From assembly GCA_035048815.1 (NCBI GenBank), contig JAUCBN010000018.1, forward strand, positions 14,961,001-15,025,000: a stretch of DNA of 64,000 nt, in the 5' to 3' direction. Below, one piece after another: positions 23,529-34,200 of this stretch. This DNA is from Abelmoschus esculentus (lineage: Eukaryota; Streptophyta; Magnoliopsida; Malvales; Malvaceae). The notes under the pieces are model-generated. The model was not told where the DNA came from and searched no databases. It saw only the letters and a list, made by a program, of their open reading frames with translations. The position numbers and the translations under genes were made by a program. Numbering within the stretch: position 1 is the first letter of the stretch; each line of letters starts with the position of its first letter.

Positions 23529-25200
23529 TCAATGAGCCATCCTCAAGCTTGGGCAAGGACAAAGCTTAAGAGGTTAAGAGGGAGGTTGTAACAACTTGTT
23601 TTTAGCACACTCTTCAATCCTGTAAGTTTATTTATGTGCATGTTTGATTGTTTTATGATGAATTGTGGTTGAAGATTAGAACTTATGTGAATTAATGGTA
23701 ACTTGTCATATGGACGTTGATTTGGGGTAAAATTAGTTAGAAACTCACCTAAATATTCCTCATAATAAGTATGAACATTTTTGGATTAATAGGCTTTCAT
23801 ATAGGAGAAAAATAATGGATTTTCGATCTTTAGACTGTGTTTTCTGGATTTGAGTATTGATACTAAGGATTGAGTATCAATACATCCATTTTTTTCAAGA
23901 TGGGCGAATCTATAAAGGGTATCAGTACGACCAAGGGGCTTATCAGTATTGGTTTACTAATTAAAATTCCAATGACCACTTTGCGTATCGGTACATCAAA
24001 GGGTGTATCGTTACGGACTTGAGGCCAATACTCAACATGTTAGTATCGATGTAGTATACTAGAACGCTAGGTAGGTGTATCGGTACACCTTGATGGGTCA
24101 ACCACATTGAATATAGTCTCAGTATTGATACGCAATGGGCAGATCAATACACAAAGAGAGGTATTGATATGCATGACATGCGTATTAGTATGGGTAGAGA
24201 AATTTGTCCAAGTTTTATGTTTTAAGTTTGTGAGTTCAATAAATTATGGTATTGGTTCCTAAGGGTATTTTGGGTTATAAAATGAATATTAAAACTTTAA
24301 ATGAGTGATTAAAATGTTGGTATTATGCTTATGATTTGTATTGATTTGTTTATGATGGTTATTGGTAATAACATGGTCTAGGGATCCTTGGTGGATCATT
24401 GTATGATTTTTGGGTCTTTATTTGATAGGATCTGAATATCCAATGATTAAGTGTTAAAGATTATCTAAAGTTAGATTCTGAGTGATGTATTAAAGATCAT
24501 TCGACGTGAGATTCTGAGTGATGATTTTGCTCGATGCGAGATTCTGAGCCTCACTCAATGTGAGGTATCGAGTGAAGACTCAATATGAGATTCCGAGTAT
24601 ACTAGTTCAATGTAAGATTTCGAGCATGAGTGAGCCTCCCAATATCGGGTGACTTTAGGCCTCCCTCTTGATTTGTTTACATCTATATTTTGGTTTTTGT
24701 TTGATCGTAACATGTATTTAAGCGGCCATGGTAGCAATGCTTCATACCTTTTTATCATATCTCTTTTGGCATGCACATAATTATGATTCACTTGAGGCAC
24801 AATCATAGGTTGTGTATCCATTGAGCTTTGGTAGCTCAACATTCAGAATATGTTTCCATTTAGGTAAGTAGGTGGATCGAGCGTTACAAAGCACCATCTT
24901 CGAGGATCTTCAACATTGACAGTTGGTATAGTATAAGCACTTAGATGTATTGGGTCATGTATTCATAGGACCCTTATATTTATAACTCTATTTGTTTAAC
25001 TCTATTTGGTAAAATATTTTAATTGGTGTATTTGGGACTCCTTAATCATTTTAGAATGTTTTAACTACTTTCTTATTTTGATAATACAATTAATACTATA
25101 ACATGGTTTATGACAATGATTTATTTAAACTTGAAATATTTTTTATGAAAACGGGTTAGACTCGTGACCCATATATAAAATTCAAGTTCGAGGTGTTATA
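23529..25200 (+). repeat. LTR-like repeat E, copy 2
   Basis: This is 1.67 kb, starting part-way into the repeat (atgagccatcctcaagc) and ending ttcgaggtgttata at 25200. Compared with TGTAACACC-type LTR ends the terminal CA has become TA. It is a direct repeat of copy 1 with no internal retrotransposon domains between the two. No primer-binding site follows at 25201. Confidence 0.72.
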
Positions 25201-25221
25201 ATTTGACTTCAATAGAGACAA

Positions 25222-25400
25222 ATAAGGGTTGTCTTAAATGGAACAATATTCCTTTTTTATTAGAAAATAACTTATTTTAAACTTTATTTTGAAGAATAAC
25301 TCCCCTTTTTGCATACATAGACGTAATTCGCATTGTGCACGGCGCGAATTACTAATTCGCATCTTGTAGAACGTAAAATATGGTTGATGTGGATTATAAG
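25222..25400. mobile_element. Left arm of an inverted-repeat (MITE-like) element split by B
   Basis: From 25231 the sequence gtcttaaatggaacaatattcctttttt can be matched in inverted form at 44824 backward (ggcttaatggatgaatattcctttttt). Farther in, tttattttgaagaata occurs in both arms and the words aattcgcat and cttgtag recur inverted. Flanking 9-mers are ataagggtt (25222-25230) and aaaaaggtt (44825-44833), 7 of 9 identical, the size made by Mutator-type transposases. No coding capacity is present. Element B sits in its middle. Confidence 0.65.
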
Positions 25401-26337
25401 TGATGAGTGCCTAAAAGTCATCAATTTTCACATTATTTCTCCACTCATTTATTACTAATAAAGACAAAATTAAATACAATAATAGATATTTCTGATTATT
25501 TTTCACATCTCAACATCTAAATACTATTTTTATGAGTTTAACCATTAATTGGCATAAAACAGATATGTTTAATAGTTTTCTTTTTTAGATAGGAAATTAG
25601 ATCACAGAAAGAGTCAAAGAAGAAAATAGATGCTGAATTACAAATGAAGAATCCACCGCGACAGAGTTCTAAAGGCTGCCGCGGTAGCGTAGAAAGACGA
25701 AAATTGATACTCAATAGGAAGAGAAAAAGATACCGAAAGACAAAGAGTAAAAGAAAGAAGAAAAACTCAACTAGGAAGTCGAGCCCAAGCCAAACCGTAG
25801 GAAGAGACATTTTAGGAATTAAGATTTATTTAATATAATTTAATTAGGAATTAGATTTCTCTTCTATTTAGAACTCTTTCCTTGCATGGAAAGATCAACT
25901 TAAGGCTTGGCCTTGATAAGGGGATTTCAACAGTTTTCTTCGCTTAGGGATAAGGAAGAAACATATAAGGCTGCTCTGTCGAACTATGGGAAGTTGAATT
26001 GTCGACAAGGCATAACCTCGTCTAGGCAGCTACGGCGACCCTTTGTGCGATCTGTCGAGGCGGCAGTTCAATCCATTGCATTAATAAGTGGATTAGCAAT
26101 ATAACTGGATTCTCCTCTACAAAGCATTCAATATAACCTCATTCTTCTCAATATTATCTTTCTATAATTTAATATAATTTATTTAATGCAATTAAACCAA
26201 TCCAATTATTTGTGTTTTTAATTCCTTAAGTACAGTTATAAGAAGTAGTAGAACCGACTCAGTCGTCGTGGGACCGATATCTTAAAAGTACAATCTGAAA
26301 AAGGTGGAATTTAATAAGGACTCCATAACCTCCATCA
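25401..26337 (+). repeat. 5' LTR of B with internal deletion
   Basis: It starts TGATGAGTGCC and ends ctccatca at 26337. It matches the 3' LTR except that about 404 bases are missing after ccttgataagg (25918), corresponding to 43619-44021 of the 3' copy. The deletion starts at the TATA region (3' LTR has cctatataagg, 43607-43617) and removes the presumed transcription start, R and most of U5. This LTR cannot work as a normal promoter. Confidence 0.92.
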
Positions 26338-26341
26338 GATT

Positions 26342-26359
26342 TGGCGCCATTATCGGGGA
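26342..26359 (+). other. Primer-binding site of B (tRNA-Asp type)
   Basis: Tggcgccattatcgggga differs at two positions (G to A, C to T) from the complement of the plant tRNA-Asp 3' end. It lies 4 bases after the LTR end. Confidence 0.85.
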
Positions 26360-26461
26360 TTAGCGCTCAATTTTACTACCTATTATTTTTGCATATTTTA
26401 AATTATTTTAGTTATTTATTTAGTTTTAGTTTTAGTTTAACTTCCGTGGGTTATTTTATGT

Positions 26462-26738
26462 ATGATCAGGTCTAACCCTACTATTGATCAATACCCTTAC
26501 GACCCAGAAATTGAAAAAATAGCACGAGATCTGAAACGAAGGGCACGCTTAAGAATTAATGTAGACCCTGACTAACACAACAACACCGGTATGAATGCCG
26601 TCGTGGCAGACAACTGTGGTACCTTCACAGTAGTTGATCCAATAAATATTCTAAGACAGGAACGTGCTAGAACTGTTCGAGACAATTTAGAGAAAGATTT
26701 AAATGAGTTAACTCTTGCTGTTGTGATGCCTAATATAG
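26462..26738 (+). pseudogene. gag of B, N-terminal part
   Basis: The ATG at 26462 starts MIRSNPTIDQYPYDPEIEKI, the same beginning as other gags in the window. One in-frame stop (about 26573) follows, and then the frame continues through VRDNLEKDLNELTLAVV. The reading is interrupted exactly at the target duplication ataga of element C (26734-26738) and resumes at 35524 with EAEHFEL and VMFNMINTLGLFGG. Confidence 0.88.
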
Positions 26739-28060
26739 ATGATGCGTGTAATAACAACGCAACTGTGCAGTGTACACGTTGCAAGTAATAAAGTGATAAG
26801 TATATCGTGTATCGTCTCCACAGGGATTGGTATACTTAATATATCTCCCCTCGTTCCCTTGCTCCTGAAAGATAAATTAAAAACAAAGATAAGTGAATTT
26901 GTTTAACTAAGTAACTAAATAACAAAACATAAAATAAAGCATTGAGAACGATATAGAGAAAGTGGGTAGGATTCAACTGCGTCAATTAGTGGATTCGATT
27001 GATCTTCATCTTATCCAATGCAATTACACAACACTGCTTCGGCAGTACTGCAGATACAACCTCGGCAGCGTTAGTTTTCTCTGCCGTGGCAATCTCTTGC
27101 TCTTGGGAAAATGCATCAAAGTTCAACAAAGTGTCCATAGTTGACTTCGCTTATCTCTAAGTCAGAGCGCTTTAACGATTGGTCTTTGATGATACCTCTC
27201 TGCGTCAATCAACGATAATCACTAATCAATCCAACACTTCTTTTAGCTTTTGAATCTCTTAACCTATCTCTAGGCCGAGTTAGTTTCATCAACACCGTAC
27301 TTATCTCATTCGTGAATCTAACTCTCTCGATGCTAGATAAATAGATTACTTACAAACCTCTCTCTCGAGCTTGAATGCAAGAACAAGGAATGACAATAGG
27401 ATAAACAAACTTTGATATTATTATTGCATTATAACAAAGAAATAAGAAACAATCTCCTTTCACTAATATCTACAACCTTCACCTATCCCTAAGAGATGTC
27501 GATAAGTACAAATCTTAGGAAAGGGTTTCTCTAAAATCGGCTCTCCCTAACAATATGGCCGGCTAGGCTATATATAGTCTTAACCTAGGGCAAACCTTTC
27601 CTAAATAGACTCTAACTTGGAGTAGGGAGAAAGTCTTCTACATGAGATCTAATATTTCCAAGTTTGCAACCTTCTAGAAAGTTTTTCCCGTTTGGTCTTT
27701 GACTTGGGCTTTTAGTGCGCTAGCCTGGTCCAATTGGTGCGCTGCATCTTCTAGAATGTTCTCTATATTTTTGTCTTTCATTCGCCTACAATGTTGATGT
27801 TGCCACTCTGGATGCTATCGCGACCTTGTCTCTGCCTCGGCCTCAATGATGCTTCTCTGCTGCCACGGCCCTGGATATCCCTGTATGTACAGAATATATA
27901 ATAATATATGCATTCTCTATAAATGTAAGCTTTGTGAGTAGTAATAACAGAATATCCAATATTATGCAATGAGTCTATATTTTAGTTCAAGTTGGGGTAT
28001 AATAGATGCATAAAGTACCATGAGAAGGGTAGTAAATAACTGCCTTTTAGGAACTCATCC
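26739..28060 (-). repeat. 3' LTR of C
   Basis: This 1322-bp LTR starts on the minus strand as GGATGAGTTCC (the first T of TGATGAG is changed) at 28060 and ends TTACACGCATCA at 26739. A TATA box is near 27568-27580 (tatatatag on +). U5 carries actgcttcggcagt (27033-27046) and cctcggcagcg (27060-27070). Confidence 0.9.
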
Positions 28061-28948
28061 AATATCCCCAAACTCGAACTAATGCTTGTCCTCAAGCAAT
28101 GCAAGACATCAAATTGCCGAACCTTACTCCCCTTTGGTCTTACTTTTTCATCTATTCTCCCCACCATGGTCATGTCTATCTCTCCATTTTATCCACTAGT
28201 TTACCCAAGGACTTTTACTAAGAAACAAACTATAAGGCTAGGTGAGTGTGTGCGTTTTATGGACAAGGTTGATTCAAGGCTTTCTTAGATAAACTATAAG
28301 TTCAAGACAAGTAGAATTTGGATTAAAACTATCTCCTTAAAACAATAAGTCTTGAGCCAATTTCGGGCACCTCAAGATATACGTTTTCTATATTTTATTT
28401 TATTTTATTTTAAGCGAACTTTAGCATACTAGAGCCAGTTTCGGGTACCTCTAGAATGAAGCAGAGCAAAACTAGAGCCAGTTTCGGGCGCCTCTAGTTA
28501 TTTTTCCAAAAGATTCTAAGCCTTTATCACCTAAGTTCATTAAAAGAACTTCTAAATCAAGCAAGTCCAAAAAGTGTTTCTTTGTTTTCTAACCCTAAAA
28601 AAAGCTTCTAAGTTTTATTCCATGAGTATCCTATGGTTATCCCTTCAAAACAGAACTTGGCCATGGTAAGGAGAAAGATTTCTATAGCCTTAAAGGAGTA
28701 AGCTAAAGCAAAGCTAATGTAGAGCAGTGCAAGATTAAAAACTGTAATTCAAGAAAAGAGAATATTGCCAAAAAAAATTTCAAAAAAATACTCCATTTTT
28801 CATTTAATGCCGCGATAGTGGGTTGCCTCGGTAGTGCTTCTGCACCTACAATACCCCCAAACTCAAACTGAGCATTGTCCCCAATGCTCAACATATAAGG
28901 TAAACAATAATGTCAATAAAGAAATAGACAGAAGCATAAAAAAATTAT
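28061..28948 (-). other. 3' non-coding region of C
   Basis: This is homologous in layout to 10068-11119 of A2. It contains repeated agagccagtttcgggc blocks (28430-28446, 28473-28492), the GC-rich words tgccgcgatagt and ttgcctcggtagtg (28808-28834), and a polypurine-type end next to the LTR (minus strand GTTCGAGTTTGGGGATATT). No gene is supported. Confidence 0.65.
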
Positions 28949-30469
28949 TTATAACAATTCTGAGGATCTGCTTGTACGGAGCAGTCTCCTAGGCCGTGCT
29001 ACTGACTCCTTCCGTCTAGATCCTTGTTCTTGTGATTGTTGTTGTTTGACTTGCCGATGTGGCTGAACTCGACTGGGTGATGTGCGGTGCGGTGGTGCAG
29101 TAACTTCATCTCCTTCTTCCACTTTGTCAATATTTTTTGTGTGCATGATTTCTATCTCGCCCCCTGCTGTGGCAGTGGATAGTGTTGGTTCATGTGACGA
29201 ACTGTGTATTCGTCAATCTCGCGAGATAGAGTGTCTCTGTTGAGACTGGGCATAGGGATTGGTTCCCGTTGGGGAGAGTTAAAAATAGCTCGCCTCTTGG
29301 ATAGTCGTTGGTTGGTAGAGGATACTCCGGCAGACCTGGCCGGCCTGGAAGGTCCGACAGCATGAAACTGTTGAGGCTGAAAAATGGTTGCGACCCTGGG
29401 GCAGGTGTTGTCTCGGTATAAGGGGCGACGGTGACAAAGATGTTAGCTGAGAATTCTGGGAATTCCGCCCCTTGATTTGGGAAGCTTGTCATCATCATGT
29501 AGGCGAGAGATGTGTTGAAGTCGCGCTGGTACTCCATGTAGCGTTGCTGGCGAAGGTCCATGACTGTCATCGTCTACAGAATTTCTTGGTAAGGGTCTTC
29601 TGCGGCAGGGCCTTGGGCAAATGTGGGTACTTCTGCCGAGTACTGCCCTCCGGCAGTAAAGTCTGTAGTGAACTTCTAAGGTGTTGCTTGGACAGGATCT
29701 GCCTGGGTTATCTGTATGACTCGGCGATAGAAATCTTTAGACCATCCCGGCCGATTTGGTGTGTACTCGTTTGTAGCCTCGACTGGTACACCTACAGCAA
29801 TACACAAGGCAGAGATTAAAGAAGGGAAACACAGTGAGCCTTTGTCTTTCTTACTGCAATCATAAATTTCTTGGAAAATAATTTCTCCAACATGATGGTC
29901 CTCTTGTTGATTATGGACTGGATGAGAACCAAACGTCTCCTGTCGATTGTGCTGTTATGCGATGTGGGTATTAGACGTCTTTTGACAAAGGTGCACCACA
30001 TCTTAGCCTCAGGTTTGAGGCTCAATCTTGTTACGGATCCTCTATGGTTATCGGTCTCCCAAGGGGTATCATCGTAACAAAGATCAACTTTGATTATCTC
30101 GAAGTCGACATCGTTGACCTCCGCCTCAAAATCACTATGTGCATTAGACAATGGAGTGAGGTCATAGCATTGGTTGATTGCTTCAGCATTAAGGGAGACT
30201 GGCTTCCCTCGACAGTGGATATATAAATTTCCTTTGCTCGACATGTGGGCATAAAACTCTCGGACGATCGTGGCATTCGTTGGGGGAGGTTAGAGATTGA
30301 AGATTTCCCAATCTTGGTATTTGATTTTGTCGAACAAGAACTGTTCGATATCGTAATTATCTTCATCCAAGTTCTGAAATCCTTGCTCCTCCCATAGTTG
30401 TCGTGCCATAAAAGAACGGTTGAATCGCTCTTTAATGGCGGCAGGATAAAAACGGTTGTAAGCGGCCAT
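28949..30469 (-). pseudogene. Transposase_32-like plant transposon ORF in C
   Basis: The ATG at 30469-30467 starts MAAYNRFYPAAIKERFNRSF. One stop follows near 30290, then PTNATIVREFYAHM and, at 30244-29816, KPVSLNAEAINQCYDL and LSLKPEAKMWCTFVKRRLIP. A frameshift near 29835 leads to CFPSLISALCIAVGVPVEA. This order matches the family called putative plant transposon protein (Transposase_32), often met in Athila-like and pol-less LTR elements; its biochemical role is unknown. A less conserved C-terminal part (29570-29190, rich in Pro, Met and Phe, then a basic tail to 28949) is in shifted frames. It takes the place an extra ORF would have after pol. Confidence 0.82.
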
Positions 30470-30928
30470 GATTGTAGTTATTGAATGCCTTGAGCAAAAT
30501 CTAGAGTACTTGAAAAGATTGCTGAAAATTTCAAGAAGTAGATGAGAGCTAAAGTAATGAAGAGCAAGATTGTGAAAGAAAGAAGATTAGCAAGAATGTA
30601 AGAGTGGGTAATTCTAACAAAGGGAGCTGTTTATATAGGCTGTAAAAAATATGACTTTTAAAAATTAGCCGTTAGGCATTTACTGCCTTGCTGAACAGTT
30701 AATGCCGCGGCGGATTTCTCGGTAGAGAGCCATTGCACTGTTCCTACCCGTTAGGATTTCTACTGCTCTAACACAGTGCACTGCGACGGCAGCAGACTTC
30801 CTGCTGTGAAATAATTTTTTTGCATTCGTTGCTTTATTTATCCATAAAAAAACATAAAATACTGAAAATAAAATATAACAACATATAAAATTAATCCTAA
30901 TATAATAAATAAAATGGAAGGGAAGTGA
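30470..30928 (-). other. Spacer between pol tail and the extra ORF of C
   Basis: This is a non-coding spacer of 460 bases. It contains a TATA-like tttatatagg (30628-30638) upstream of the extra ORF in minus orientation, and a dense set of GC-rich words (tgccgcggcgg, ctcggtagag, gcgacggcagcag) at 30700-30800. The TATA-like site could allow a separate transcript for the ORF, but that is inference only. Confidence 0.4.
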
Positions 30929-32151
30929 TTATGTTACTTGTGGAGTGCATGTGAATGCATCTCCCAATTTGATTATCTCTTTCTGGCTCGTATCTTCCTT
31001 CGCGTATGGGCCAGACCCTTCAGTGCATTTGACTTCTCTTTTGGGATTTATTCGCTTACTGAATAGTTTGTCGAGCGTGCTGCCCAAGCAGGATATTTTA
31101 GTATCCTGGTCTGGTGTATGGAGAGCCTTACATTCTGCTGGAGCGTCTGAATTTGTGAGATTGTGGCAAGCGTTCAACTTGACTTGTTGATCGTTTATCC
31201 GTATCGTAAGCTCGCCATTTTCCATATCGATGATGGTGCGTCCAGTAGCAAGGAAAGGTCGACCCAATATGATCGATGCATTATCGTCGATCTCACAATC
31301 AAGGACGAGAAAGTCGGCATGAAATATAAACTTGTCGACCTTAACCAGAATGTCCTCAATTTTACCTTCAGGATGCACATAGGACCGATCCGCAAGTTAG
31401 AGCAGTACTGTTGTTGGTTTTGCCCGCTCTATTCCAAGTTTTTGAAAAACTGATTTGGGCATTAGATTGATGCTTGCTCCCAAGTCGCATAGGGCCTTTC
31501 CTTCGTAACCATCCTCAATCGCACAGGGGATTGTAAAGCATCTAGGATCCTTTAGCTTAGGCAGCATGCGATTATGTAGCATGGCCATGCAACCTTCAGT
31601 GGCTGCCACCGTTTCAAATTCCCCTAGCCTTCGTCGTTTGGATACTATGTCCTTTAAGAACTTGGCATAGTTGGGCATTTGTTCAATAGCCTCAACTAAT
31701 GGCAAGTTGATATGGACTTGCTTTAAGATGTCTAGGAATTTCTGAAATTGGTGATCCTGTTTGTGCTTTTTTAACCTCTGCGGGAAAGGAGGTAGTGGTC
31801 TTATATCCTCCAAGTTTCCTTGAATATTGAGTTTAATATCTGGGGTGAACTTATTTGCACCTGCCTCGATAGGATTTTCAGGTACTGTTGGTTCTGCTAC
31901 CGGGGCAGTGCTTTTGGCAGGGTCCTACTCAGCTTTTGAGTCCTCGTGATGTTGCTTTTTTTGTTGGACTTTATCGGTTGAGGACCCTTCTTTATCTTTT
32001 AATTGCAGGCCACTTCTTGTCGTAATTACCTTGCATTGCTCATAGCCTAACACCTTAGCAACCTCAGTATTGCTAGGTAAACCCCTTGGTGGTCGAGTGT
32101 TTTGTCGTTGGGAAAATTGACCAACTTGGGTTTCTAAAGACTCTTTGCGCA
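30929..32151 (-). pseudogene. Protease of C running directly into a pol C-terminal tail
   Basis: On the minus strand, 32130-31925 gives KESLETQVGQFSQ and GLPSNTEVAK (gag tail). At 31813-31397 come KFLKDIVSKRRRLGEFETV and KALCDLGASINLMPKSVFQ. At 31378-30929 come EDILVKVDKFIFHADFL and ILGRPFLATGRTIIDMENGE, intact Athila-type protease. The frame then ends IIKLGDAFTCTPQVT and stop. That last peptide matches the very end of integrase in A2 (TLGDALTCIPIVN), so RT, RNase H and integrase have dropped out between. The frame break between 31397 and 31378 looks like a single indel. Confidence 0.85.
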
Positions 32152-33392
32152 AATATTGGATATTCCATTATCATCACTTACAAAGTCAATATTTATAGAG
32201 AATGAAGATATTATTACATATTCTGTACATGCAGGAATATCCAGGGCCGAAGAAGTAGTGAAGCAATGTTGAAGCCGAGGCAGAAGATAAGGCCGCGGCA
32301 AAATCCAGAGTGGCAGCACCAACATTGGAGGCGCAATGAAAGATAAATATATAGAGAATATTCTGGAAGATGCAGCACACCAATTGGACCAAGCTAGCAC
32401 ACTAAAAGCCTAAGTCAAAGACCAAGCGAAAAAACCCTTCTAGAAGGCAGCAAACTTGGAAATATCAGATCCCTTGAAGAAGACTTGTTCCTTACTCCAA
32501 GTTGGATAGGAAAGGTTTGGCCTAGGTTAAGAATATATATACCCTAGCCGGACACATTGTTTAGAGAGTCGATTTTTAGAGAAACCCTTCTCCTTAAGAA
32601 TTGTACCTAACGATATTATGTTCTAAATTTCTTAGGGATAGGTGAAGGTTGTAGATATTAGTGAGAAGAGATTGATTCTTGTTTCTTTTTTCTAATGCAA
32701 TAATAATATCAAAGTTTGCTTATCCTATTGTCATTCCTTGTTCTTGCATTCAAGCTCGAGAGACAAGTTTGTAAGTAATATATTTATCTAGCATCGAGAG
32801 GTGTAGATTCACGAAAGGGATAAGTACGGTGTTGTAGACACTAACTCAACCTAGAGATAGGTTAAGAGTTTCAGCAGCTAAAAGAAGTGTTGGATTGATT
32901 GGTGGTTATCGTTGATTTACGCCGAGAGGTATCGTCAAGGACCGGTCATCAACAACACTCTGACTTAGAGATAAGCAGAGTTAACTACGGACACTTTGCT
33001 GAACTTTGATGCCTCTGCCCAAGAGCAAGAGATTGCCGCGGCAGAGAACACCAATACTGCCGAGGCTGTATCTGCAGTACTATCGAAGCAGTGTTGTGTA
33101 ATTACATTGGATAAGAAAAAGATCAATTGAATCCACTAATTGACGCAAGTGGATCCTACCCACTTTCTCTATATCGTTCTCAACCTTTTATTTTATGTTT
33201 TGTATTTAATTATTTAGTTTGTTAAACAAATCCACTTATCTGTATTTTTACTTTATTTTTCAGGAGCAAGGAAACAAGGGGAGACATATTAGGGATACCA
33301 ATCCCTGTGGAGACGATACACGATATACTTATCACTTTATTACATGGCGACGTGTACACTTGTACTCAATTGCGCTTTTATTAGACGCATCA
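32152..33392 (+). repeat. Inverted, 5'-truncated LTR fragment inside C gag
   Basis: A plus-strand LTR of the same family as the LTRs of C lacks about its first 97 bases (it starts at the position equal to 35421 of the 5' LTR). The right end is complete (gacgcatca, 33392). It has TATA near 32533-32542 (aatatatata) and the U5 words tgccgcggcag (33034-33044) and actgccgaggc (33057-33067). It separates gag blocks WERYRELLNKCPLHG (right) and KESLETQVGQ (left), and about 110-120 residues of gag are missing, so the event was accompanied by deletion. No target duplication is seen. Confidence 0.85.
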
Positions 33393-34069
33393 GTCCACAA
33401 GGGAAAACCATGTAGTGGGCATTTGTTTAACAATTCTCTGTAGCGTTCCTACGCCTTATACATTGGTTTATCACCATCCTACCGAAATGATGTGATTTCG
33501 TTACGGATGTGGTCATAGAGATTTGTCGGATTAAACCTTGTGATGAATTCTCGGCAGAGTTCACCCCAAGATCCTATGGATCCTGTCGGGATGCTATTTA
33601 ACCAAGTTTTCGCCCTATCCCTCAGTGAATAGGGGAACAACTTTAATCTTAAAATATCTTCATGGACTCCTTGGATTTTGAAAGAATTGCACACTTCCAT
33701 GAAAGATTTAAGATGCTGCCTTGCATCTTCAGTAGTACACCCACTAAACTGTCCAATTGTGTTCAACATGTTGAACATCACTGGTTTGAGGTCAAAGTGA
33801 GTTGCTTCAATTTCTGAGGTGACTACGCCAGGGTTTAGTCCGTTTAGGTCTTCCACCAGAAAGTCTCTAACAGTAAGCTGCCTCGGCAATGGTCGTGGCG
33901 GTGGCTGCTGCGGCATTTCTAGTGGCAGTACATTATGATCAACAGGTGGAATTTGTCCTCTTGATGGATCATCCATGACTTGAAACAGGTTGCGCCTTAG
34001 ATGGTGTCCTGTGCGTTCAATTTCAGGATCTAATTCGTACAATGGACCACTCGGGTTTGCCCTGGTCGT
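33393..34069 (-). pseudogene. gag of C, N-terminal part
   Basis: The frame from 34069 reads TTRANPSGPLYELDPEIERT; the start codon is ACG where A2 has ATG. It continues without a stop to 33479 with LTVRDFLVEDLNGLNPGVV, HFDLKPVMFNMLNTIGQFSG and LFPYSLRDRAKTWLNSIPTG. After a frameshift it ends NCPLHGFPLWT-like just before the inverted LTR fragment. It is the best preserved capsid domain in the window. Confidence 0.88.
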
Positions 34070-34175
34070 ACACCAGATAAGTCAAATTTAATAAAAAAAT
34101 AAATAATTAGAATTAAAGTTAAATAAAGAATGGTTAAAGAGCAATAAAATAAAGAAAACAAAAATTTAGTTTTCA

Positions 34176-34194
34176 ATCCCCGACAACGGCGCCA
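34176..34194 (-). other. Primer-binding site of C (tRNA-Asp type)
   Basis: The minus strand reads TGGCGCCGTTGTCGGGGAT, one change from the complement of plant tRNA-Asp. It is 6 bases from the LTR end at 34201. Confidence 0.88.
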
Positions 34195-34200
34195 AAAACT

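Noticed and set aside
25644..25838. Lys/Arg-rich open frame, again at 43264-43509
   Set aside because: Both are in the U3 of the B LTRs, upstream of the TATA box. They are a composition effect (purine-rich strand).
29472..30226. Plus-strand frames at 29472-29819, 29871-30077 and 30044-30226
   Set aside because: They lie opposite the Transposase_32-like ORF of C, whose minus-strand frame has clear family motifs.
34176..34194. Sequence identical to the 3' end of tRNA-Asp, suggesting a tRNA gene
   Set aside because: Only the terminal 18-19 bases are present, next to an LTR. It is a primer-binding site, not a tRNA gene; the same holds for 1211, 16291 and 26342.
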